From Lonicera japonica (Eukaryota > Streptophyta > Magnoliopsida > Dipsacales > Caprifoliaceae): 64,000 nt of DNA. Location: the NCBI GenBank assembly GCA_021464415.1, contig CM038467.1, forward strand, positions 69,201,393-69,265,392, written 5' to 3'. The notes below the pieces were generated by a model. The model saw only the letters and a list, made by a program, of their open reading frames with translations, made no database searches and was not told the DNA's origin. Below are positions 43,730 to 54,634 of the stretch, one piece after another. Position 1 is the stretch's first letter, and every line of letters starts with the position of its first letter. A program made the translations under genes and the position numbers.

Positions 43730-44553
43730 ATATTACACACGTCAATATGCAATTGGTTGAAAATAAAAAAAAAAACTGTAAAAACATTTTTAAAAATTTT
43801 AGAAACTGCACACACATATATAAATGCGTTCTATCTGATTTTATTGCCTCTACTTTTTATTTTTACTTATTTCATTTTACTCTTTATATTTTAGGGTAAT
43901 TTTAACATATATAGGCATTAATAAATAAAAAAATTAAATTATAACTATATTAAATTAGATACAATTTTTCATACAAATTTTTTTATAATATAATTAACTG
44001 AACTATTTTTTCCTATATTTTATGGCCAAAGGATGTGCTCTTATTGTAATTTTAACCATTCTTATGCATAAAGAATGCTAAATATGTCAAACACATTGTT
44101 ATTAATACTATTATATTTTGTTTTTTTGACCTTTATTCGCATTGATTACTTCTACAATTTTAAGCAAATACTAATTTTAAAATAATTGTTTTTACATTAT
44201 ATAATAAAAATAAGATTATTTATTTGAGAGATACGGAAAAATTAGAGCATTGTTGAGTGATAGCGAGGGGGACTAAAAGTAGAGTTACTGTGAGAGTGGT
44301 ATATTGATGGGCTGTCAATTTGAACTTTTGTAGGTGCAAAATTTTTTTGGACTACCAACTTTATATATATATATATATATAAAACTCAGCAAACTTAATT
44401 TTGTGATTAAAAAGGACAAAAAAGGAACTAAAAATTAATGGTCTGTGAAAAAGATTTGGTGTGTGATGTATGATTCTACGCAATAATAAATTAATGGGCT
44501 TCAGAGCATCAGAGTAATTGCAACCAACATCTCTATCACTTCTATTTTCTTGA

Positions 44554-45661
44554 CTAGGTATTGCCCGTGCCGCCGGCACGTTAAAATAAAAAAATATTAA
44601 ATATAAATAAAGAGACTTTTAGGTATTGTTCGTGTCGAACGGGGTGGCGGTGTAAAAAAAAATAATAGTTAGATTGAGCAAAAAATACATAATACCTAAA
44701 TAGCATGCAATCCAAAACATATATTAAGAAAACTGTATACACAACGTATATAACTATCAAGCGGGGGGGTGGGGGGAGGATATATTTGACCCGACCAGAT
44801 TGAGGTGATTTTTAATTGAAAAACTCGAAGTGCATCCGTTCATGATATGCTTAAATTTGAACTCGTTTTACTAATTCATTAAGGTCGGGATGGGTTAATA
44901 ATCATTCACCAATATATACAAAAATTAATATCTCATTATTGTTACAATGATGTTATAAATTTATAAAATTTTAATTATAAATAGATCGCACCAATAGTAG
45001 TAACCATAGTTTACAAAAGTAATATATTTTTTTTAAATAAAATAAAATAAACTATTTAAGTTTGTAAAAGATTAAATAAAAACAAATATCTTTTTTATAT
45101 TCTTAAACTAAAGGAAGAATTAGATTTGAATGTAAGTATATGAAGAAAAAATATGATCAAATAGAGAAAAGTGGGTTGCAATAAGTATGTATTTTATTTT
45201 ATAGGTATGGATTAATAAATTTTAAATTTGAATATTTTAATAAATTTTAGAATGTTTTTTAATTTTTTCAAAAGGTATGGATTTTATTTTATAGGTATGG
45301 ATTAATAAATTTTAAATATGAATATTTTAATAATTTTTAGTTTTTGTATTTAAAGTTAATGTTTTTTAATCATTTTAAAAAATTAATAAGAGAGAAAAGT
45401 GGGGAGAGAGTAGATTGGTAGAATATAAGAAAAATAAAAAAATGTTGAATTTTTTTATTTGATATCCTAAAAGTACATCTAAGGGTTCAAATTTGTTGTG
45501 TTGTTTGTAAATAAATCTTAGCTATTAGTATGGTGATGTGATGTTCTTAGGAAAAAAATTCACATCTAAAGGCTAACAATTTATGTGTATTTTTTAGAAC
45601 AAATCTAAGCCAATGATTAAATAATTTGGTGATGTGACATTTCCTTTCTTTATAATATAGA
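44554..45661 (-). mobile_element. Helitron, non-autonomous (1108 bp)
   Basis: On the minus strand it starts TCTATATTATAAAGAAAGG (45661 downward) and ends with the hairpin GTGCCGGCGGCAC, then GGGCAATACCTAG, with CTAG at 44557-44554. It lies between A (44553) and T (45662). The empty site is preserved in unit 1 at about 41833 ('TTTTCTTGATATTTCTTT'), where the A and T are adjacent. There is no Rep/helicase gene; the inside is AT-rich with repeated 'TATTTTATAGGTATGGATTA' (45191 and 45289). Confidence 0.85.
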
Positions 45662-45702
45662 TATTTCTTTTTTAACTGCATCACTCGTTGACTCAATCTT
45701 GT

Positions 45703-46411
45703 CCATCACCGATGTTTTAAAAGGTGGCGCTTAAGCGCTAAACGGTGTTTAAACGTTCTAATTTGTATTTAGGTTGGTGATTAGATGCCAAAATAAATTA
45801 GGCGGATTTAAGTAGGTACCTAAACGGGTTGGGAGGGCTTAGGTGGAGGTTAGTCGGATAGACTTTTTTTTTTTCATGTTTTAAAAGAGCAGCCTCTTTC
45901 TCTTTTTGTTAAAAAATTACCATTTAAAAAAATGAATACAATCTATCAATCATCATAAGTAAATTCAACTTTCATTCTTCTTATTGAAACAAAACTTTAG
46001 CCAACAATTGCAATCGCTAGAAGATGTTCAAAAAGAGCTTACTTAGACTAGTTATAACTTATAAACATACCATGGTACCTTATAACTAATATACAATTAG
46101 GGTTTGAATATTCTCTTTGTATTTTCTTTTCTTTGTAATTCTTAATTAATAGGTTTGAACTTTGACATTCGTAATTTGGTGGTATATTTGCTAATTGAAC
46201 ATTTGAACTTCTTTTTATGTTTATTTGAGTACTATGTTTGATTTGATGATTTTTCAGTATTTTATTATATATATATATATATAATTTTAGATATATTTAA
46301 AAATAAAAAATATAATTAAAAAAACTACCTAGCCCCTAACCGCCTAGGCGCACTAGGCACTAGGTCACCGCCCTAGGTCCGCCTAACGCCTTTTAGAACA
46401 TTGGCCATCAC
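45703..46411. mobile_element. Inverted-repeat element (MITE-like, 695 bp)
   Basis: The element is 45710-46404. It begins CGATGTTTTAAAAGGTGGCG, and the complement of its right end is CCAATGTTCTAAAAGGCGTT. Both sides then carry more mirrored 'GGCGCTTAAGCGC' / 'GCGCCTAGGCG' type sequence. CCATCAC flanks both sides (45703-45709, 46405-46411). Such 'GTTCTAAAAGGCG' elements are common in dicot genomes; a 7-8 bp duplication would suit hAT. Absent from duplication unit 1. Confidence 0.75.
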
Positions 46412-46560
46412 TCCACATCTCTATATAACAATGGACCACTGAAATTCTTGGGAAGTTAAATATTCATTACAACATAATAAAAACAAAATTTACTTGTATT
46501 AGGACATATTTATTAATATGCGAATTTGTAATTGTATCTGTTAGTCGTGAAGTTTTTAGG

Positions 46561-47290
46561 TGGCCGGATTGTGTTTGTGTTAAAAAGAAGAAATTCTTGA
46601 GGTAGTATTTTTTTTCTTCTTCTTAATTTGTTCTTTGTTTGTTGGTTGAAACCCATTTTTTATTTTTAGGTTCAAGAATATACCATGGCAAATAATAGCC
46701 CAACACTCCGCGAATTACTGGCGGGCCCATATATAATCTTTGTTTATTGTTGACCTTAAAACAAAATTTAATACGTACATTATCTTACATTTTTTTTGTA
46801 GACTTTGATTATTTAAGGAAAAGGGATTATGCCAGATTGGCAAATCTTATCGAGGAAGTGCATTCTGCCTTTTTTCTCCCTGATATTTCGTTATCAAATT
46901 CGCCTGAGCTAATGAACTTTTTGAAACTATTAAGAGAACCTTTGGAGTAAGATTTACTTAGTATTTCTCTCACTAAATCCAAGAAAAATTATATATGTTT
47001 TCAAATTTCACTATTAATTATTGTTATTATTAGTTTAATAATTATAGATTTAATTCTTGGACGTGTATCTATATCAATCTATACATGCAGATATGTAGAC
47101 CAGATCCATAAGCACTATTGCTTGTGAGGTTTCACAAGCAGACAACATTTTATGACTGATCTTCATTACCGGCAAGCTTATGATCCCTTCAATAAAATGA
47201 CGTATCGCCAGCTTAAAGCCATTACTTATAATTATTCTTCTTTTAGTAATTTTTCCTTCCATTCATTATCCAATAGAATCGGATAGAGAG
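46561..47290 (+). other. Upstream part of CACTA relic, two orphan open stretches
   Basis: At 46685 an ATG opens 'MANNSPTLRELLAGPY', reminiscent of retrotransposon gag starts, but it stops after about 22 codons. At 46800-46950, after a TTTTTTTGTAG acceptor-like site, an open stretch reads 'DFDYLRKRDYARLANLIEEV' and 'LSNSPELMNFLKLLREPLE' to a stop. It is amphipathic and coding-like, but I do not recognise it. It may be a captured exon within the CACTA element or part of an extra CACTA ORF. Confidence 0.3.
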
Positions 47291-48676
47291 ATGCCGATTA
47301 ATAAAAGTTGGATGGTTATGAAGAATTGTTTGTCAATGCAGTACAGAAATGGAGTCAAAGAGTTTGTCGAAATTGGTAAAGCTCATGTCAATGCTGAAGG
47401 AGAAATGAGATGCCCTTGCATGAATTGCCTCAACCGAAGATTCCAAGCCGCAAGAGCAGTTGCAATGCATTTGATCCAGAAGGGTATCCAGCCATCTTAC
47501 ACTGTGTGGTCATTCCACGGAGAGTCATTCCATAAACCACCTGTTCATCATCCAGAAGATGAAGTTTACGAGATGGTAGATGTGTTAACTGATCTAGCTG
47601 GACATGGTGGTTATGAAGAAGCAAGTAATACTTCTAGTGGCTCTTTCAATGACCTCCCTACAGATAATAGTAATTAGAATGACAAGTTCAACGACATGTT
47701 TACGGAGATGGAGATTGAGTTATATCCTGGGTGTCAGAAGTTTTCGGCGCTAAATTTCTTAGTGAAGTTGATGCATCTGAAGGTGCTTAATAAGTGGAGT
47801 AACAAATCTTTTGACATGTTGCTCAAATTGTTAAACGAGGCATTACCGAGTGGGACAATCTTACCCAATTCGCATTATGAGTCGAAGACCAAATTACGTG
47901 ACCTTGGGTTAGGATATGAGTCTATTCATGTCTGTAAATACGATTGTGCATTGTTTTGGAAAGATCACGCAGAATTGGAAAATTGTCTAGTTTGCGGTGA
48001 AAGTCATTAGGTAGATAAAAATGTGAAAAGAAAGAAGGTGCCTACCAAGGTGATGCGATATTTTTCATTGACACCACGGTTGAAGAGGTTGTATAGTTCC
48101 AGATATTCAGCGAAAGATATGAGATGACATTACTCTGAGAGAGTTATAGAAGATGGTGTACTGAGACACCCTACAGATGGTCAGGCATGGAAAGGGTTTG
48201 ATCATAAATACCCTGCTTTTGCATCAGATCCAAGAAATGTTAGATTATGATTAGCTACGAATGGATTCAATCCGTTTAGTAACATGAGCACATCGTACAT
48301 CATGTGGCAAATTATTTTAATTCCTTATAACTTGCCTCCTTGGAAGTGCATGAAATCAGAGTCGTTAATGCTGTCTCTTTTGATTCCCGGCCCTTATGCT
48401 CTTGGGAAAGACATTGACGTATTTTTAAAGCCATTGGTTAATGAGTTAAAAGAGTTGTGGGAAATAGGTGTTGAAACTCGAGATGCTTTCAAAGAACAAG
48501 TGGCTAGTCAAGAAGAACAACTGGCTGCTCAAGCAGAGCAATTGGCAGCTTAAAATAGGAGGCTGAATGAGACGAACGAAGTCCTAGCTCAATTGCAAAA
48601 ATTCATACCGGGATTCCAGTTTCAGCCCCCAATAGGACCTTCAAGTGCCACTTCCAACAATCCCTCAAATAATTAG
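47291..48676 (+). pseudogene. CACTA transposase (TNP2-like), interrupted and internally deleted
   Basis: One frame runs through the whole block. 47291-47550 is the transposase-associated domain: 'KSWM', 'EFVEIGKAHVN', 'RCPCMNCLNRR', 'HLIQKGIQPSYTVWSFHGE'. After a stop at 47675 the TNP2 part follows: 'LYPGCQKFSALNFLVKLMHL', 'WSNKSFDMLLKLL', 'LPNSHYESKTKLRDLGLGYE', 'YDCALFWKDH'. Then come stops at 48008, 48125 and 48248, with 'LRHPTDGQAWKGFD' and 'SYIMWQIILIPYNLPPWKCM' between. After 'GVETRDAFKEQ' (about 48500) the frame jumps to 'EEQLAAQAEQLAA' and 'NRRLNETNEVLAQL', a coiled-coil tail typical of the end of a second CACTA protein. The catalytic C-terminal half of TNP2 is therefore deleted. Confidence 0.85.
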
Positions 48677-48904
48677 GATGTTGATTTTGTTACTTTTCAC
48701 TATGTTTTGTTTATTTGTATCGACTTTTAAGATATCACAATATGTATGTTACCATGATATTGATAAGTTATCCAATCTATCCTTTTTTATTATTGTTATA
48801 TTAGTTGAGCTTAGCATTTACTATTAATATATATATATATATATATATTATACAGTGTATTTGTATTTATATTTAATTTTTAAATAAAAAATTTAAAAAT
48901 AGTT

Positions 48905-49564
48905 TACTTATGCTGGCGCGTTTTCTACAAAGCATCAGAAAAAGTCATTTTTTTCGGCGCGTCAAACGCGCTAGGAAAGTAATTGTGCCTAGGAAATTGA
49001 TTTTTTCCGGCGCATCACCAAACGTGTCACTAAAAGCTATCTTTTCCGGCGCGTCTAATGCGTCAGGAAAAGTAATTGTGCCTAAGGAAAGCGATCTTTA
49101 ATGGCGCGACTAACGCACCAGCAAAAAAGTATCTTTTTCGGCACATCACTAAACGCGTCACTAAAAGCTATCTTTGCCAGCGCGTTTAACGCGTCAGAAA
49201 AAAGTATATTTATTGGCACGTCAAAAACGAGTCACCAAAAGATATCTTTACCGGCGCGTATAATGCGCTAGCAAACAGTCCTTATATGTCAGTAAAAGTA
49301 TTCTTTTAAGACAAAATGTCATACACTTTCAATGGCGCACTGATTTTTACCGGCACGTTTTTGCGCCACGAAAGAGAACTTTTTCCGACGCATTAAATTT
49401 TGCGTCGGGAAAGGTCATTGTGTTACTTTTGCCGGCTGACTTTCTCTGGCGCTCTTTACTAGCGGGAAAACGCCTCGCTAAAGATTGATGGACTTTTTCC
49501 GATGCGTTTTTCATACTTTTCTCGGCGCGTTGATGCGCCACTAAAAGTCTTCATTCTTGTAGTG
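48905..49564. repeat. CACTA subterminal repeats and terminal inverted repeat
   Basis: About 15-20 copies of motifs such as GGCGCGTNNAACGCG(T/C)CAG and their complements, spaced at about 30-40 bp, each partly palindromic. Longer phrases such as 'AAAGTAATTGTGCCTA' and 'CACTAAAAGCTATCTTT' are duplicated. Arrays of short motifs near the ends are the transposase (TNPA) binding zone in En/Spm elements. The end itself is CTTCATTCTTGTAGTG. Confidence 0.8.
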
Positions 49565-50191
49565 AATTCTCCATAATTTGAATATCTAACCACTTCATGT
49601 CAATCAAATTGGCACCAATCATCATATATTTCCTTATAACTACGGTTCTATATGCCCAGTCACTACCGAAGAACCAGGGATAGAAAGTATGAATAAATAT
49701 TATGTTCAATCCCCCAAGAGAAGACAATGGGATGAACGAAGGAAATGGGATCTCAATGGCCATTTTTCTAGGAGTATGCCATGTTTCAACTTCTATTAGC
49801 GACAGTGAACTGATGATTTATAAGATAGTCAACCGTTGGCCGGTGGATGACTATAGTATAATCCGACAGTTGCCTGTTGCTCATCTTGAAGCAAAACTGA
49901 TCCCGGGTACAAAACGCATGTATGAATTAAAAGATTTAAGAGCCAACAATCGAAATCATTACAAATAGAGTCCAACATTGTGATTAAAGATAGAAATCCA
50001 AGAATGAGAATGGCTTGCCATAGGCTATTACTCCATTCCATAATACTCCTATTTTCAAAGTAATATAACGGTAAGAAAGCCTATCGTACGATAATGCCTA
50101 ATCAAAGAAGCGCAAACCAAACTCGGTTCATCGAACTAGATTCTACCCATGAACCCCGCGAAGAAAAATCGAACATATATACCTCTGATTT
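49565..50191. other. Intergenic, unassigned
   Basis: Less AT-rich than its surroundings. A plus-strand frame of 88 codons (49702-49968) and a minus-strand frame of 70 codons (49763-49551) overlap head to head; neither has a recognisable domain. Possibly a gene fragment, but not assignable. Confidence 0.3.
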
Positions 50192-51480
50192 TGACACCCC
50201 GAATTCCGTTGTGAGGTGTAGACCTCCGGAACCCGGTTAATCACGGTGCTGTACTCGATGGCGGGTTATGAAATGCATAATTTAAAACTTATCTAATAGT
50301 AATTTTCATAAAAGGCCTTATTTTTGGAAAAATTTTGCAAGTGGAGTTCGTATTTATAATAAAACAACCCTGTAAATAAATAAATAAAAACTATAAGTTT
50401 CCTTCCTTCAAAATCAAACCCCACAATCATGGTAATAATGTTTTGTAAAATTCAAACCCTCCAACGAGGTCTCAATCTTAAATAAAAGGCTTTACAACTC
50501 ATATAAATTAAAATGAATACAATTTAATGATACAAACAATATTGATGGTATTAATACATACAACTTTTAAGTTACAAGTCATCAACGGACGATTACAAGT
50601 ATACATGGTCCTCAGAGGTTCTAATCCGTACTTGTATCACCCCAAGAATGTACCTGCAAAACTGTTGGAAAGTGGACGTGAGCCAAACACGGGCTCAGTG
50701 GGAACTATAAGGTTTGGTATAAGAAAATACGTTTGGGAAACACATGCGACGTGGAATATTGAAAGTAATTTAATATGCTTTGAGTTTATGCGTATGTTTC
50801 ACTTCTATGTCCCTTCATATATATACAGAGAGTTATAGATAGCAATGCAATGCAAACCAAGTACTATCTCATCCCCAAAAATACGAGAAAAATATATCCG
50901 AAGATACTGCCAAAATATATATAAATCGTAATAACAAGGTATATACACCTCCAAAGTACAATAAACCAAAATAAGAAAGTATATCATAATAATAAAGGGC
51001 ATAAGAAAAGTATAGACACTAATCTTATATTCGTTCGTCTCAACTCACATATGACATCATCAAGATACTAAAACACCATAATAACAATGGATCCTTAAGA
51101 TTAAGGAAAAACGTGGTAATAAAATAGTTATTCTCAAGACATAAGTAAACTATTATAAATTTAAAAATTCCCAACAACAATATAAGTTTATTCACAAAAT
51201 AAGTATAGTTGTAAAACAAATGTAGGCACTAATCTCATCCAACTGCTCATCTCGTATTTAACATATAACATCTACGATTTACTCTACAGTGCACTATAAT
51301 CCGGATCTAAGCCCCCAAGGTTAGGGTATCTAGCCCCCAAGGCTGGGTCCCCCGTGGACTTCCTAGATGGTGTAGGGTATGCCACATTGCGGGGTCCCTC
51401 TACATGGACCAGGGTATGTAACCGTCAAGGTTAGGTCAACCCCATAGACCACTAGTGCCTTAAGAATTAAAATAATAACA
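50192..51480 (-). mobile_element. LTR-like repeat family, copy 1
   Basis: From TGACACCCCGAATTCCG (50192) the sequence carries blocks also present at 62932-64000: 'CCTCCAACGAGGTC', 'CTGCAAAA.TGTT.GGAAA', 'GGCTCAGTGGGAA', and a C-rich zone ('AGCCCCCAAGGTTAGGGT', 51310-51440). Such 'CACCCCGAATTC' ends resemble reversed LTR ends of plant gypsy elements. No internal coding region is attached. Orientation and superfamily are uncertain. Confidence 0.45.
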
Positions 51481-53390
51481 GAAAAAGTATTCTTAAATGA
51501 AAAGTTTGATAAAAGGTATGCGTCACACACATAAATACATATACATATCGTATACGTATATCTTAAGGGTATCTCTGCCTACCAAAGGCATGTCTCAACT
51601 TATTTACTCCCGACACGTACCATATGTGTGACTCAATTTACATCCACACCAGGCAAATGGAGTTAACAATCATTTATATATTCTCATCGCCACCTTGTCT
51701 CATAGTGTATCTAATATACATAAGCCATTAAGAACCCAATATCATCACCCAATTATATCCATGTAATGCATAAAGAAATCTAACGAAAGAATTACTATTT
51801 TTTTCTGAGATAATATTTTAGTTTGTTAGAAAACTATCCGTGACACAATATGTCAGTTTAAAAGCATAAGCATTTCATGGATATAATCATTACAACCTTT
51901 GATAGAGAAAGTATGCACGAACCCACCATTTATAAGAAATATGACTGGGTTAGGAAATGAGGTTCTCATCAAAATAGTGGATCTCCATCAAAGTTGTGAT
52001 ATTAATGACTCCATGGCATACATATATCATCTACATTAAGCAAACATAATACGTATAACTCATCTCATATACTAAGTGTATATATATACGTCCGAAGCCC
52101 TTATTATCTCATTATGGTATAAAAAGGGAATATTATGCGTATACTTTATATTCACCCCTCACCAACTCGATAACATGGCTAGGGACAATATTATTGATAA
52201 CTACCAATGTTTATGTCATAAATTTAAAAGATCCTCTTTGACAACACTTTAACTAAGAAGATGATGAGTCTTAAAATCACATAAAGTGTAGAAAGCACTC
52301 AACATATCATTAAAGTATTTAAAGATTAAAATATCAAATTTATGGTGTTTCCATGAATATTCAAAGACTAATCATGCTTGGCAATGAAAAGTATCTCATT
52401 TAAAGAAAGAATGGACATATGTTAGTAAGAAATATACAAGTGTATCATTTTTTCATTAATGCTTAAGATCTATGTATACAAAGCATACAAAGTCAAATCT
52501 TCATATGAAAATTATCTTACTAGCTTATGAATGGTTGGAAAAATGGAGAAGATGAAGGATTCAAAACGTATTTAACAATACTAACAATGGAATGAGAATT
52601 GAACTTACATAATTAATGCATTGCAAATTTCATCTTTTAGCCTTAGCAAAGAAATTTACTCCATAATAAATGTAGAGACCAGAATTATAAAAGTAAACTC
52701 CATTTCTCTCTCTAGAAAAAACTATTACAAGCTCTCTATAAATTGAGAAATGAGAAGTAATCAAAGTACCCCTCTCCAAAGCAACAATGAATACTATAAA
52801 TAGGAGAGTTGTGTTGGATGTTAAAAAATAAACAATGCTTATTTTATTTTTGGTGGATAAATCCACCATCTTGGATGCTCTTTAATCACATGAAAAATTT
52901 CACTTTCTTTCTTTAATAACATGGAGACTTCCACTTTCTCTCTTTAATAGCATGGAGACTTCCACTTTCTTGGATTCTTTTTGTCCATGAAAAATTCCAC
53001 CATATATTGCATTAAATACAATATTTCTTGAAATCTAAAAACACCAAAATAAACACAAAATGTGCCTTTCCAAGCATTGTTAAATACAAAAGTGCTACGA
53101 GACTAACCGCGAAATAAGTTGGTAAACCGAGTAGTTTTAGAGAAATAAATGCGTCAAACAACTTCAAAAATGAGCGTATGAATGACAATATTAAGCGTTT
53201 ATCAGTTCCTCCGATGGCTTTTATACCCACTCTGGCAATACGTCCTCCCTTAGTGTGTGGTGGTATTTTGCAATAAGTTCTAATGGCTGAACTTAGATGA
53301 ATACAGTGGATATGTATGATTTTTAGATAAAAAGGTTCCAATCCTTTTTTAGGTGAGCCATCCCTTCTATTTATATGTATAGAAGTAGGG
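51481..53390. other. Intergenic, repeat-derived, no gene recognised
   Basis: A 31-bp unit 'ATGGAGACTTCCACTTTCTC…' is repeated in tandem at 52921-52973. The minus-strand frame 53341-53012 (109 codons; 'KGGRIARVGIKAIGG') has no recognised domain. The stretch probably continues the LTR-like element before it. Confidence 0.4.
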
Positions 53391-53792
53391 CACGGGTGCT
53401 CATTAGGTTAATAGTAAAATGATCATAAAGGGTATTGCTTTCTCATGAAACTTGCACTTTTCACGTGTGGCGTGTATTCTTAATTATCTACAAGTAACTT
53501 TATGCTTTATAGGTGTCAAACTCTCATTAGCCTAAGCGCCCATATCGCCAACAGACACTGAGAGTGCCCATTAGTACAGGTGTCTTTTTCATATTGGTTG
53601 GTATGCCCATCTCAGCATTTTCATTATCATCGGTCTAGCTGTTCGGCTGCAATATTATGCTTGGCCGGTTGTTACATCTGTACTTACCTACTTTGGCTCA
53701 ACCCCTTCTTCTAGGCTGACTTTCTTGGATTTGGACTTGCCCTTGACTATTCGGTCTAAGCAGATATTCTAATTTTATGCTCCCTCATAAAG
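53391..53792. other. Intergenic, no gene seen
   Basis: Slightly GC-richer, with no domain, repeat boundary or RNA gene recognised. Confidence 0.4.
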
Positions 53793-54634
53793 GGTTGATT
53801 TTGATGATAAAGGGTTTCTTCAGCATGCATTTATTTTTTGTACTAATATCACAAGTATAAGAGAGGATGGGAAGCAACGATGGATGATGGATTCAGAGTG
53901 GTGTCACTTTTTTTCTATGATAAAGTGACATTTCGCCTTTTACGTATTTTTTTATAAGTATAACATTACTCGTACCAAAATCACAAAACCATGTAAATTA
54001 TGATGTCATAAAAACTTGATTCTTCAATTTTTTTTGGTTAACGAAATTAATAAGTAGAGGTAACACTATATAAATCTGTCAGGAAGCATTGAACTCTGAG
54101 AGCGTTTCACATACGGACCGGTCCGTACGGACCGAGACCTTTAGCGACGGTTTTCCGTCGCGAATACATTGGGAGTATGTTTTTAGCGACGGAAAAGCGT
54201 CGCTAAAGGTCCCGGTCCGTACGGACCGGTCCGCATGTGAAAATTTCCGTTGAACTCTTACCCGGCGTATTATCTTTTTGCTAAACTCATTGAATAAATA
54301 AATTTCAAGAGCCCAACAAAAAATAATCTCGCTAATAATTATCCACACGTTATATAGTACTTTTACCACAATCAAACGTCTTTAAAAAAGTTCAAACTCA
54401 AAACATTGTTTGGGCGATTAAACCCAAGACGTCAATAAGGCCGAATTGTCAAGTCTAGCAGGTGAGTAATTAAGACCAACAAGCTAAAGGAACTGAAAAC
54501 CATGCAAGGGGCAAACAAAAAAATCCAACGGTTGATTTTGATGATAAAGGGTTTCTTCAGCATCCAGCATTTATTTTTCGTACTAATATATATCACAGGT
54601 AAGAGAGGATGGGAATCAAGGATGGATGATGGAT
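53793..54634 (+). repeat. Pair of ~100-bp direct repeats, 640 bp apart
   Basis: 53793-53893 and 54530-54634 share 'GGTTGATTTTGATGATAAAG', 'GGTTTCTTCAGCAT', 'GTACTAATAT' and 'GGATGGATGATGGAT' with small gaps. The MULE-type hairpin at 54098 lies between them. Confidence 0.8.
54089..54258. mobile_element. Hairpin MITE with 9-bp target duplication (Mutator-type)
   Basis: The element is 54098-54249 (152 bp). TTGAACTCT flanks it on both sides (54089-54097, 54250-54258); a 9-bp duplication is characteristic of Mutator-like elements. Its arms, 'TTTCACATACGGACCGG…' and the complement '…TTTCACATGCGGACCGG', pair over about 57 bp with only three mismatches around a loop of about 25 bp. The arms contain TAGCGACG and GGACCGGTCC, which is itself palindromic. 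No protein is encoded; a transcript would form a long stem. Confidence 0.85.

Larger units (their letters stand above)
43730..46560 (+). repeat. Tandem segmental duplication, unit 2
   Basis: The counterpart of 39640-42010 (matching blocks given there). It is interrupted by a Helitron (44554-45661) and an inverted-repeat element (45710-46404), both absent from unit 1, and it lacks the Helitron of unit 1. No genes. Confidence 0.75.
47291..49564 (+). mobile_element. En/Spm-type CACTA transposon, 5'-truncated
   Basis: The region carries transposase fragments (47291-48676), a subterminal repeat region (48905-49540) and a perfect CACTA end at 49549-49564 (CACTACAAGAATGAAG on the minus strand). No matching left CACTA end is found upstream, and I see no 3-bp target duplication to test. 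The transposase is degraded and internally deleted, so the copy is dead. Confidence 0.8.

Noticed and set aside
48905..49540. CRISPR-like array of short spaced repeats
   Set aside because: The motifs are variable, occur in both orientations, and belong to a CACTA subterminal region in a plant genome.
49702..49968. Possible resistance-gene C-terminal fragment
   Set aside because: The phrase 'FLGVCHVSTS' weakly recalls the end of TIR-NBS-LRR proteins, but no second motif supports it.
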